DNA of 22,715 bases from a virus: positions 1-22,715 of the IMG/VR virus record IMGVR_UViG_3300030380_001392. The stretch is one strand, 5' to 3'. Below the pieces are notes generated by a model that was not told the origin of the DNA, ran no database searches, and was given only the letters and a program-made list of their open reading frames with translations. The translations under genes and the position numbers were made by a program. Positions 16,801 to 22,715 of this stretch are shown here, one piece after another. Each line of letters starts with the position of its first letter. Positions within the stretch are counted from its first letter, which is position 1.

Positions 16801-18089
16801 GAATTACCTTAGATAAATTAAGAAAATATAGCAGACAAGAACCAAGTTTTTTTGACAGAAAAGCTGGTTACAGAAGAAATCAAACTATGACACCTAGAGA
16901 ACAAGCACAAAGAGCAGGTTTTGAAGCTAGAGATTTAATAGACTTTGCAAAAGGTGGACATTCTACTATGGCTATAAACCAAATGTCAGCTTTCTTTAAT
17001 GCTAGATTAAGAGGTTATGAAAAACTTTATACAGCATTAAGAGACAGAACTGGTAAAACTTTAGGCACATTAGCCATGTTTATTACAGTACCAACTTTTG
17101 CACTATGGATGGTAAACAATGATGACCCAGCATATGATGCACTTACAGAATATGAAAAGGATAGTTTCTTTAATATTCCATTACATAAGTTTGGTGCTTT
17201 TGGTACAGATGAACCTACTTTTTTAAGATTTCCTGTACCTTGGGAAGCTGGACATTTAATGGGTACATCTATGAATAAGGTATTAGATTCTATAAAAGAA
17301 AAAGACCCTGATATAATTACTGATTATTTATTAGATTATGCTCTGCACCAAGGGCAAATGAATCTTGTTACTATGCCTACTATGTTAGCACCAATTTTAG
17401 AAGCTAGTGCAAATCATAGTTTCTTTACAGGCTTTAGCATAGTGCCAGAAAGCAAAAAAAATCTTTTACCAGAATATCAAGTAACAGAAGAAACTTCAGA
17501 ATTAGCTAAATACTTAGTAGATGTATTACCTTTTGATTTCTCTCCTATGTTTTTAGATAACTTTGTAAGAGGTTGGACAGGTGGTTTAGGAACAAATGTA
17601 AATAAAATTATTAATGCTACAGTAAAAGGACTAGACCCAGACAGAGATGTTTTTGATATATGGTCAGATGGTTGGATGTCAAATGTAAATGACATACCAA
17701 TCTTAAAAGCATTTTTTGTTAGAAGTCCAAATAATCAATCAAGTCATGTATCTAATTTTTATGATGAATTTAAAAAAACTAAACAAGCATACATGACTAG
17801 AGAAGAATTGCTTGAATCTGGTGAGTTTGCAGAAGCAGAAAAACTTAGGAAAGATATGCAATATTTAATATATGAACAGGTAAAGGGTGAAGCACAAACT
17901 ATAAGTGATTTGCGAAAATTGATAGAGCAAATAAGCACCTCTAAAACTAAGGTTTTAAGTGATAATGACAAAAGAGATGCTATTGATAGGCTTTATTTAA
18001 CGATAAATGAAATAGCAAAAAGAGCAAACCAAAAAATTAAAGACCAAAAGAAATTAATAAAACAATTAAAATCAAAAGGTTTGAACTAA
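13875..18089 (+). CDS. Giant internal virion/ejection protein with LPD38-like domain
   Basis: The largest gene here, 1404 residues, at the position of T7 gp16. I see no lysozyme or lytic transglycosylase signature in the N-terminal 150 residues, unlike T7 gp16. Residues about 173-204 are hydrophobic and small-residue-rich (LPAFALSAPLGPAGAAGVGA), a possible membrane-inserting stretch. The middle has MIIEANKDYVPFYKVV, a motif of large polyvalent-type phage proteins. Residues about 1050-1240 (TVPTFALWMVNNDDPAYDAL, FNIPLHKFG, FLRFPVPWEAGHLMGTSMNK) match the LPD38 (large polyvalent protein-associated) domain. The C-terminus is lysine-rich coiled coil. A role in crossing the cell envelope with the DNA is inferred from gene order and domain. 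Confidence 0.78.
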   Translation: MGRIADGIREKRLAEQNQIETFAETYMVEDAGKGINSYKKQSFERQSIDFDVDFDRSNVLMNFKPPQEVKANINPNRLIKKRPGFAVNPQRNYQDVINDSDGFWESVWKGIAGEDGKLEIQPYLERGFGKSNLNLMLQYHQPFGFDGVDYKKAFGYEPEGTGIIERLIETGAGLFADAPIFLPAFALSAPLGPAGAAGVGAFVNETIKTMYLEALERGDVDTFSEWFDIFYSRALWQGTKAGINMFATVAAPGLALPKLSAFASKTINPTIGKALAPNFFTNTATQVLTMNSVGLALDGHMPTKESLTNDFLLFGAFNYRGGGMKLARKLTIGEAGKIEGRTNLQKVFREKVLPKLALREGVVSVNGFATPGKRAKTPVSYGPPPENVSVLTKISRHLKDTDLSATKSVFNISSPAVLVQGRTKAPGKVFTRATETKIQQTGKSLLEKHLPKNAFKDRSFMDEIVDRLYPVKEIVKRIEKHTGKKGEFESLNFYELQRMLSGAFGTGMTFITRGSLDFKTMNVRKGFKGLEQILDDLQFKKVSREKDVGLGSVVKREVLGIKERRVRLDSKVVEKNFKELNEYLIAKRILEKYDIAVKAGNAKNYNIKTIEKSRRDVSRLKKYEPYSKEIQKYNKALLEYVQQSGVFSKKTMNMIIEANKDYVPFYKVVENPAQFRTAASVKELKKWRDDKFPTSFKDIDLPTNSLYKNTLHLVMMAERNMALSKMFDIALKNPKLMPEVKFVGKNGKVTMSKGDLEALHFGEYIGTGGKVKGKKVEVEAGLEAFQPEGFFRGSKIEIPKTAENISYFKNGEKYTFKVEPRLYRALAQTSTASSNVFFRMSKGFSESLRFGATLTPEFFVKNLFRDALMVAAVSKNYHIPFVATVKGAAAMFDDYIRQQKGLSGNEYMTQYIATGGGTSAFLRMNKNYLDPKLITEFNSGRNYRNQVPESKWESTLDVLRTIGSVGENMARVGEFRITLDKLRKYSRQEPSFFDRKAGYRRNQTMTPREQAQRAGFEARDLIDFAKGGHSTMAINQMSAFFNARLRGYEKLYTALRDRTGKTLGTLAMFITVPTFALWMVNNDDPAYDALTEYEKDSFFNIPLHKFGAFGTDEPTFLRFPVPWEAGHLMGTSMNKVLDSIKEKDPDIITDYLLDYALHQGQMNLVTMPTMLAPILEASANHSFFTGFSIVPESKKNLLPEYQVTEETSELAKYLVDVLPFDFSPMFLDNFVRGWTGGLGTNVNKIINATVKGLDPDRDVFDIWSDGWMSNVNDIPILKAFFVRSPNNQSSHVSNFYDEFKKTKQAYMTREELLESGEFAEAEKLRKDMQYLIYEQVKGEAQTISDLRKLIEQISTSKTKVLSDNDKRDAIDRLYLTINEIAKRANQKIKDQKKLIKQLKSKGLN

Positions 18090-18123
18090 ATGACAATAAA
18101 TGATAAAATAATGAGGATAGAAA

Positions 18124-20535
18124 ATGGCAATATCAACAACAATAATTAAGAATAGTTACAGTGGAGACGGGTCTAGCGATACCTTTGCATACCAGTTTAA
18201 GATAGCTGCAGATGCAGATATACAGGTTATTATTAGGTCATCTACTGGTGCAGAGACTGTAAAAACCCTTACTACACATTATACAGTAACTGGTGCAGGA
18301 AATGCAACAGGTGGTAATGTAGTCTTTGAATCTGGACATATACCTACATCTACAGAAACAGTAGTTATAAGAAGAAATACAACACAGACACAAACACTTG
18401 ACTTAGTAGAAAACGACCCATTTACAGCAGATTCTGTAGAAGGTGCATTTGATAAGAACCTTGCTGCTATACAAGAGTTACAAGAGCAGGTAGATAGGTC
18501 ATTTAAAGTATCAAGAACTAATACAATATCATCATCAGACTTTACAGACAATGCTACTACAAGAGCTGGTAAAACACTAGGATTTGATTCATCAGGTGAT
18601 TTGACTACAGTTGCAGACTTCTTACCAGCAGGTGGAGATTCAGCATTATTTAAATACTCAACAACTACATCAGAGGCAGACCCAGGAGCTGGTGTATTTA
18701 GAATGAACAACACTACATTTTCTAATGTTACAGAGCTTTACATTGATGATGCTGATTTAAACGGCTTAGATGTTGCAGCATGGGTACAATCTTTTGATGA
18801 TGTGTCTGGCAACGATACCAATAGAGGTCGTATCAGAATACAAAATGCAGGAACATTAACATCTTATATTACATTTAAAGTAAGAGGTGCAGTATCTGAC
18901 GAAACTGGATATACAAAAGTATTAGTAACTCACATAGCATCAAACGGCACACTAGCTAATGATGCAAAAGCATTTATATCTTTTGTACCTAGTGGTGAAG
19001 ATGGTGCAATACCAGGATATTTCTATAAGTTTGATACAGGCACAAGTGATGCAGACCCTGGAGCAGGAGAGATAGCATTTAATAACGGAACATATGCTTC
19101 AGTAACAAGAATATATATAGATGATGCAGATGCAAATGGTGTTACTACTTCTACAGATGTTTTAACATGGGATGATAGCACATCTACAATTAAAGGATAT
19201 TTACATATAGTAGACATAAATGATGCTAGTACATATGCAAGATTTTCTATTACAGGAACTAGTACAGATGGTAGTGGTTATAACACATTAGTAGTTACAC
19301 ATATAGCATCAAACAATACCTTCTCAGCAGCAGATGAGTTATCAGTACACTTTAGCAGAAATGGTGATAAGGGTGATACTGGTTCTACTGGTAGCACAGG
19401 GTCTACTGGTAGTACAGGAGCAACTGGTGCAGCTGGTACAAACTCACAATTATCTATGACATTTGAAAGCACAACCTCTGATGCTGACCCAGGTGCAGGT
19501 AAGATTGCATTTAACAATGGCACAGTATCTAGTGTAAATGTACTCTTTATAGATGATGCAGATGATGCAGGTGCAGATATATCTGGTTATGTGCAGAGCT
19601 TCGATGATGTATCTAATACAGTAGCAAGAGGAATAATAACAATAACAAAAGAAGGTACAGCTAGTACCTTTGCTACATTTAAAGTTAGTGGTGCTGTTAC
19701 AGATGCAAGTGGTTACACTAAAGTACCTGTTACTCATGTAGTAAGTAGTGGAACTTTCTCTGACAATGATGGAGTAGGAGTACACTTCAGTTATAGTGGA
19801 GCAGACGGAGCAGATGGTGCAGATGGTGCAGATGGCTCTGGTTCTATGTCAAGTTTTACTCTTGCAGGAGATAGTGGTTCTAATCAAACTATTGCAGATG
19901 GCAACACCCTAACTGTTACAGGTGGAGAAGGTATAGATACTGCTGCTAGTGCAACAGATACGATTACAATATCTGGTGAAGATGCAAGTACATCTAACAA
20001 AGGTGTAGCTCAATTCAGCTCAGATAACTTTGCAGCATCGTCTGGAACTATAACAATTAAAGATGGTGGTGTAAACAATGATGAACTAGCAGGTAGTATA
20101 ACAAATGCAAAACTTGCTACTCCTGGTTTAGTTGTGCAAGTAGTAACTGCTACTTCGACATCAACAAAATCTACAACAAGTACTTCATTTGTAGATACAA
20201 ATTTAAGTGCTAGTATTACACCAAGTTCTAGTTCTAACAAAGTTTTAGTTTTAGTACAAGGTCAAATGTTTATTAACACTGATGGTGGACAAGCAATAAC
20301 AACTATATTAAGAGATACAACTAATTTAGGAAATAGTGATAGAGGTATGATGCAACATACTGATTTTGAAGATAGATACCAAGGCAATGCTTCTATGATT
20401 GTTTTAGATTCTCCATCTACAACAAGTTCTACAACATATAAAGTTCAAATAAAAGTTTATAGTGGTAGTCATACTATTTTCTTTGGTGTTGATGCCACAC
20501 CACAAACAATAACATTATTGGAGATAACAGCATAA
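18124..20535 (+). CDS. Tail fibre / tail spike with T7-type N-terminus and collagen-like linkers
   Basis: The host-recognition fibre, 803 residues. Residues 1-165 form the virion-attachment domain of the T7 tail-fibre family (PF03906): KNSYSGDGSSDTFAYQFKIA, then HYTVTG, VVIRRNTTQTQTLDLVENDP, AAIQELQEQVDRS. Three copies of a roughly 110-residue beta module follow, with DPGAG at 186, 311 and 455. Modules two and three are followed by collagen-like Gly-X-Y runs (about 414-438 and 559-573). Residues 573-670 have the TLAGDSGSNQTIADGNTLTV type stem, and the last ~130 residues are a Ser/Thr-rich beta-sandwich likely to be the receptor-binding tip. TGAGGA at 18112-18117 lies 6 nt before the ATG, in the 34-nt gap after the ejection genes. 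Confidence 0.9.
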   Translation: MAISTTIIKNSYSGDGSSDTFAYQFKIAADADIQVIIRSSTGAETVKTLTTHYTVTGAGNATGGNVVFESGHIPTSTETVVIRRNTTQTQTLDLVENDPFTADSVEGAFDKNLAAIQELQEQVDRSFKVSRTNTISSSDFTDNATTRAGKTLGFDSSGDLTTVADFLPAGGDSALFKYSTTTSEADPGAGVFRMNNTTFSNVTELYIDDADLNGLDVAAWVQSFDDVSGNDTNRGRIRIQNAGTLTSYITFKVRGAVSDETGYTKVLVTHIASNGTLANDAKAFISFVPSGEDGAIPGYFYKFDTGTSDADPGAGEIAFNNGTYASVTRIYIDDADANGVTTSTDVLTWDDSTSTIKGYLHIVDINDASTYARFSITGTSTDGSGYNTLVVTHIASNNTFSAADELSVHFSRNGDKGDTGSTGSTGSTGSTGATGAAGTNSQLSMTFESTTSDADPGAGKIAFNNGTVSSVNVLFIDDADDAGADISGYVQSFDDVSNTVARGIITITKEGTASTFATFKVSGAVTDASGYTKVPVTHVVSSGTFSDNDGVGVHFSYSGADGADGADGADGSGSMSSFTLAGDSGSNQTIADGNTLTVTGGEGIDTAASATDTITISGEDASTSNKGVAQFSSDNFAASSGTITIKDGGVNNDELAGSITNAKLATPGLVVQVVTATSTSTKSTTSTSFVDTNLSASITPSSSSNKVLVLVQGQMFINTDGGQAITTILRDTTNLGNSDRGMMQHTDFEDRYQGNASMIVLDSPSTTSSTTYKVQIKVYSGSHTIFFGVDATPQTITLLEITA
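18652..19797 (+). repeat. Three tandem coding modules in the tail fibre
   Basis: Three diverged copies of a module of about 345 nt begin near 18652, 19024 and 19447. Each encodes TTSxADPGAGxxxxNN, then IDDAD, a region ending in SGYTKVxVTHxxSxGT (GYNTLVVTHIASNNT in copy two) and FSxxG at the module end. The DPGAG motif starts at 18679, 19054 and 19486, so spacing is 125 codons and then 144 codons because a collagen-like linker intervenes. Similarity is still visible in the DNA around DPGAGxIAFNNG in copies two and three, suggesting duplication within this gene or recombination among fibre genes. Confidence 0.75.
19363..19437 (+). repeat. Collagen-like repeat 1 (18-nt period)
   Basis: About eight Gly-X-Y triplets encoding GDKGDTGSTGST, further GST units, then GATGAAG. 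At DNA level an 18-nt unit recurs at 19381-19398 and 19399-19416 with two differences, and a third, more diverged unit follows at 19417-19434. Collagen-like runs in phage fibres form trimeric triple helices and change length easily by slippage. Confidence 0.85.
19801..19836 (+). repeat. Collagen-like repeat 2 (9-nt period, four copies)
   Basis: Four consecutive 9-nt units, GCAGACGGA, GCAGATGGT, GCAGATGGT and GCAGATGGC, encode Ala-Asp-Gly. They form the collagen-like linker after the third fibre module (residues about 559-573). The two identical central units mark recent expansion or a slippage-prone site. Confidence 0.85.
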
Positions 20536-20828
20536 TGGATATAATATCAGCAATTTTAGCATTAGATGCAAATGCACAAGTTAGTGTAGATGATAATAGT
20601 TTAGATAGTATTACATGGCATGATGGTAATCCGAACAGTATTACCAATGAGCAGATAACTGCAAAACAAACAGAGTTACAAGCAGATTATAATGCAAAGA
20701 AATATCAAAGAGATAGGGCAGAAGAATACCCAAGCATTGAAGACCAGTTAGACAAGATATATCATGATGGCATTGATGCTTGGAAGACAGATATAAAAGC
20801 AATAAAAGATAAATACCCAAAACCATAG
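20535..20828 (+). CDS. Small protein downstream of tail fibre, unknown function
   Basis: A 97-residue protein. The C-terminal half, AEEYPSIEDQLDKIYHDGID followed by AWKTDIKAIKDKYPKP, is a motif I recognise as very widespread in marine phage genomes, usually right after a tail fibre gene. The N-terminus (IISAILALDANAQVSVDD) is followed by a Gln/Lys-rich helix. A fibre-associated or fibre-assembly role is plausible from this constant position but has not been shown to my knowledge. It starts on the TAATG overlap with the fibre gene; GGAG at 20519-20522 could serve as a distant ribosome site. Confidence 0.68.
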   Translation: MDIISAILALDANAQVSVDDNSLDSITWHDGNPNSITNEQITAKQTELQADYNAKKYQRDRAEEYPSIEDQLDKIYHDGIDAWKTDIKAIKDKYPKP

Positions 20829-20840
20829 GAGAACAAATTA

Positions 20841-21038
20841 ATGAGTGTTATCGATAATATGTTAGAAAGGCTTAATCAACTAGAGGACAAGTTAAATGAC
20901 TTAGAAGACTTGTTACAAATAGAAGAGCCAGAAGATGATGACATATATTCTACTGACATAGTAGCAGAAGATGCTTACCCAGATTGTGAGTGTGAAGATG
21001 TCTGTGAGGAATGTGATGCCGAATATGTTGAGCAATAA
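20841..21038 (+). CDS. 65-aa acidic protein with coiled coil and Cys cluster
   Basis: I recognise no family. The first ~27 residues form a leucine heptad pattern (MLERLNQLEDKLNDLEDLLQ), a short coiled coil. The rest is extremely acidic (EEPEDDDIYSTDIVAEDAYP) and ends with four cysteines in a CxCxxxCxxC arrangement (CECEDVCEEC), which could bind a metal or form disulfides. There is no signal peptide. AGGAGAA (20827-20833) lies 7 nt before the ATG, so translation is likely. The 3' end overlaps the XhlA-like gene by 23 nt, in another frame. Confidence 0.62.
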   Translation: MSVIDNMLERLNQLEDKLNDLEDLLQIEEPEDDDIYSTDIVAEDAYPDCECEDVCEECDAEYVEQ

Positions 21039-21237
21039 TGAGCTTACTGTAGAGATTGAACGAATCAAAGGCGACATTCGTTTGATACATAAGTCTATAG
21101 AAACTATAGAGAAGAATCATTTGCGACACATTGAGGATGATGTCAATAGTATTAAAAAAATATTGTGGACTGTTGCAGTAGTAGCAGGAACACAGATGAT
21201 TATAATTGTCAGGGAGCTTTTAGTTAGAGGTATATAA
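21016..21237 (+). CDS. XhlA-like small membrane protein (lysis accessory)
   Basis: A 73-residue protein with a charged helical N-terminus (LTVEIERIKGDIRLIHKSIE, then TIEKNHLRHIEDDVNSIKKI) and one C-terminal membrane segment (ILWTVAVVAGTQMIIIV, about 52-68). This is the layout and style of haemolysin XhlA-type phage proteins (PF10779), which act with holins in lysis. ATG 21016 is chosen because GAGGA (21006-21010) lies 5 nt upstream; in-frame ATGs at 20971 and 21025 are less well placed. It overlaps the preceding acidic gene by 23 nt and joins the holin by TAATG, consistent with a lysis cassette. Confidence 0.68.
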   Translation: MPNMLSNNELTVEIERIKGDIRLIHKSIETIEKNHLRHIEDDVNSIKKILWTVAVVAGTQMIIIVRELLVRGI

Positions 21238-21614
21238 TGTTTGGATTGTTAGGAGCAGTATTTTCTACAGCAGTAGATTGTTTTAAACAAAGACAGGAGA
21301 CTAAGAAGTACGAAGCTATGGCAGAAAGAAACCATATGTATCGTATGGCTCAGGGGGAGATAGACTATCAAGCACAGGTAAGAGCAGACAATGCCAACGG
21401 ATGGAAGGATGAGTTTGTTCTTGTCATTGTATCATTACCAATATTAGTATTAGCATATGCAGTATTCTTTGGTGATGACATGATGAAAGAGAAGCTAGAC
21501 TTATTCTTTCAATACTTTAATGGATTACCTCAATGGTATCAATGGCTACTAATAGGTATCTTCGGAGCTATATATGGACTTAAACCAGCAGCTGGTATGT
21601 TTGGCAAGAAATGA
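21237..21614 (+). CDS. Holin-like membrane protein (3TM holin type)
   Basis: This 125-residue protein has an amphipathic or weakly hydrophobic start (MFGLLGAVFSTAVDCF), a charged region, and two strong membrane segments: FVLVIVSLPILVLAYAVFF (about 60-78) and WYQWLLIGIFGAIYGL (about 100-115). The NANGWKDEFVLVIVSLP and LPxWYxWLLxxIxGAIYGLK pattern matches the GTA_holin_3TM-type family (PF11351). It would form the lesion in the inner membrane that times lysis. It is coupled to the XhlA-like gene by TAATG and to the next gene by an ATGA overlap with no intergenic space. No endolysin gene is next to it, which is unusual. Confidence 0.75.
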   Translation: MFGLLGAVFSTAVDCFKQRQETKKYEAMAERNHMYRMAQGEIDYQAQVRADNANGWKDEFVLVIVSLPILVLAYAVFFGDDMMKEKLDLFFQYFNGLPQWYQWLLIGIFGAIYGLKPAAGMFGKK

Positions 21615-22234
21615 AACATATAGTATTCTTTTTATTACTAACATTTAGTGTTTATGCGACAGATAATAGTGTATCTAATCAAACTAATACTTCGGGTTCT
21701 AACACTTCCATATCGGGTGGTTACACCTCAACGACCACGAACAGCTACTCAGGAGGTCAGGTTAACACCACGACCAATAGCACGAGTAACACGACAGAAA
21801 GTCAAGCAATACCAGTAAGCTCTGCAATAGCACCTAGCATGAGTAGTTATTCCCAAGACCTATGTGTAGTGGGAGTAAGTGGTGGTGTGCAAATGACTGG
21901 CTTTGGTGTAGCTGGTGGTACATTTTTAACTGATGAGAATTGTGAGAGGATGAAACTATCAAAGCTCCTATACGATTTTAATATGCGAGTTGCATCAATC
22001 GCAATTCTCTGTCAGGATGATAGAGTATTTAGTGCTATGGAAAATGCTGGAACTCCTTGTCCTTTTGAAGGAGCTATAGGAAAAGAGGCTGAAGCACAAT
22101 GGAAAAAGTATGATATAGAAAGACCTGATTATGACAAGTATGTAGAGAAACTTAAAAGGAGAGCAGCTATAGATAACAAAAAAGAATTTGTTCCTATAGA
22201 TACACAATACGATTTGTATGGAGATGATAACTAA
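21611..22234 (+). CDS. Exported Ser/Thr/Asn-rich protein with four cysteines
   Basis: A 207-residue protein with an N-terminal signal peptide (MKHIVFFLLLTFSVYA, cleavage likely after residue 16) and no lipobox. A low-complexity Asn/Ser/Thr/Gly region follows (about 18-65, TNTSGSNTSISGGYTSTTTN). The folded part has cysteines at 85, 111, 134 and 150 (LCVVGVSGG, DENCERMKLSKLL, AILCQDDRVF, GTPCPFEGAIGKEA) and a charged C-terminus. Similar signal peptide plus low-complexity plus CERxKLSxxL proteins occur in many marine phages near the holin; no function is known to me. Two disulfides in the periplasm would fit. The low-complexity DNA (about 21690-21800) is richer in ACG and other C/G-ending codons than its neighbours. 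It starts on an ATGA overlap with the holin. Confidence 0.72.
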   Translation: MKHIVFFLLLTFSVYATDNSVSNQTNTSGSNTSISGGYTSTTTNSYSGGQVNTTTNSTSNTTESQAIPVSSAIAPSMSSYSQDLCVVGVSGGVQMTGFGVAGGTFLTDENCERMKLSKLLYDFNMRVASIAILCQDDRVFSAMENAGTPCPFEGAIGKEAEAQWKKYDIERPDYDKYVEKLKRRAAIDNKKEFVPIDTQYDLYGDDN

Positions 22235-22715
22235 ATGTGGCTTCTTGTTGTTAATACTATTCTTGATAGTGTGGGTAGTACAAGCAGAAGAAACTACAGG
22301 AAACCTATTACCAAATGGCACAGGCAACTCAAGTTCCTACCAAAGTGTAGACAACACAATACCTAGTGTATCTACAAACGGATTTAATACAGCAGGAACT
22401 ATAAGAGACTGGGGTGGTGAGCTAGAAACTACAGCTACAGGTAGTATTAATTATACTGGCAACCTAACTGACCATGCTACACAACAACAATTAGACAATG
22501 GCATAACCCTTAACTCCACAACAATAGTGCAGAACTGTGAGTGGCAAGGCTCTAACTGGCAATGTGGTCAAGCTAGAGCAGGACAAGATTCATATACAAC
22601 AACTGTAAAAATATTAGATGATGATGGCAATGTTCTTGCCGTAGTAAACCAGACTAGAAACAATGATGCTGGATATGGTAGTAATGCTTTTAAGTATGAA
22701 GATTCTGTTAGCTAT
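22218..22715 (+). CDS. Exported beta-rich protein (3' end outside window)
   Basis: This open frame runs off the window end with 166 residues visible. It starts with a signal peptide: MEMITKCGFLLLILFLIVWV followed by VQA, with a likely cut before EETTGNLLPNG. ATG 22224 is an alternative start. The exported part is Thr/Asn/Gly-rich and predicted beta, with NGFNTAGTIRDWGGELETT, GSINYTGNLTDHATQQQLDN and a cysteine pair in CEWQGSNWQCGQARAG. Then comes a strand-rich segment TTTVKILDDDGNVLAVVNQT. The NLLPN start of the mature chain recurs in exported marine phage proteins of unknown function. It overlaps the previous gene by 17 nt. A surface or fibre-like role is possible but unsupported by a recognised domain. 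Confidence 0.62.
   Translation, partial: MEMITKCGFLLLILFLIVWVVQAEETTGNLLPNGTGNSSSYQSVDNTIPSVSTNGFNTAGTIRDWGGELETTATGSINYTGNLTDHATQQQLDNGITLNSTTIVQNCEWQGSNWQCGQARAGQDSYTTTVKILDDDGNVLAVVNQTRNNDAGYGSNAFKYEDSVSY

Noticed and set aside
18081-18109. Possible promoter TTGAAC-N17-TAAAAT before the tail fibre gene
   Set aside because: Spacing is ideal, but the -35 matches at only 4/6 and the start point would fall in the fibre gene's own ribosome site, leaving almost no leader. Such matches are common in AT-rich DNA.
19363-19836. Short tandem repeats considered as a CRISPR array or attachment site
   Set aside because: They are in frame, encode Gly-X-Y triplets, and have no spacers between units.
20971-21015. 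Start of the XhlA-like gene at ATG 20971
   Set aside because: This would overlap the acidic gene by 68 nt without a good ribosome site. GAGGA is correctly spaced only for ATG 21016.
11952-21239. TATAAT-like strings such as those at the 11959 and 21237 junctions
   Set aside because: They arise from the TAATG stop-start overlaps preceded by TA and lack a convincing -35 box.
1538-22327. Many open frames of 60-144 codons on the minus strand
   Set aside because: All lie antisense to convincing + strand genes, have Leu/Phe/Ser/Cys-rich shadow-type translations, and lack ribosome sites or recognisable motifs.
1-22715. Use of an alternative genetic code (TGA or TAG read through)
   Set aside because: TAA, TAG and TGA all end genes at tightly packed junctions, and the known proteins have normal lengths with standard stops.

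Overview
The window is part of an AT-rich (by eye about one third G+C) tailed-phage genome of podovirus type, and every supported gene lies on the + strand. It carries the packaging, head, tail and internal-protein (ejection) genes and the start of a lysis/secreted-protein region. No replication, RNA polymerase, integrase or tRNA gene is visible. The gene set (T7-like head-tail connector, tail tubular A and B, T7-type tail-fibre N-terminus, LPD38-type ejection protein, small lysine-rich proteins, 3TM-type holin) and the base composition resemble podoviruses known mainly from marine metagenomes. A low-G+C marine bacterium, possibly a SAR11-like alphaproteobacterium, is a plausible host, but this is inference. 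Family names come from recognised motifs, not from searches.

Layout: 1-2358 holds the packaging genes (terminase small subunit cut by the window edge, an MT-A70 adenine methyltransferase, terminase large subunit). 2355-4113 is a run of very small proteins, four of them strikingly lysine-rich, together with a GNAT-type acetyltransferase. 4113-8391 is the head module (portal, Bbp19-like protein, scaffold, capsid, putative capsid-associated protein). It is interrupted at 6867-7002 by the only sizeable non-coding gap (136 nt), which holds a sigma70-like promoter and tandem bulged hairpins upstream of the capsid gene. A stable hairpin at 8401-8426 separates head from tail genes. 8439-11509 encodes tail tubular A and B; 11522-18089 encodes three putative internal virion/ejection proteins; 18124-20535 encodes a modular tail fibre, followed by a small associated protein. 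20841-21614 holds an acidic small protein, an XhlA-like membrane protein and a holin. 21611 to the end encodes two exported proteins, the second cut by the window edge.

The genes are packed very tightly. Nine junctions share a single base in TAATG and others overlap as ATGA or TGATG, often with no Shine-Dalgarno sequence, so downstream genes probably depend on translational coupling. A few genes (scaffold, capsid, the gene after capsid, the gp14-like protein, the 44-aa basic protein) have near-consensus AGGAGG-type sites. Together these encode a virion that packages DNA with TerS/TerL through the portal, assembles on a scaffold, and delivers DNA through a short tail with ejection proteins; lysis is presumably triggered by the holin. 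The most notable points are the capsid leader RNA, the methyltransferase inside the terminase operon, the lysine-rich protein cluster next to an acetyltransferase, the domain inserted in the tail nozzle, and the modular fibre with collagen-like linkers.
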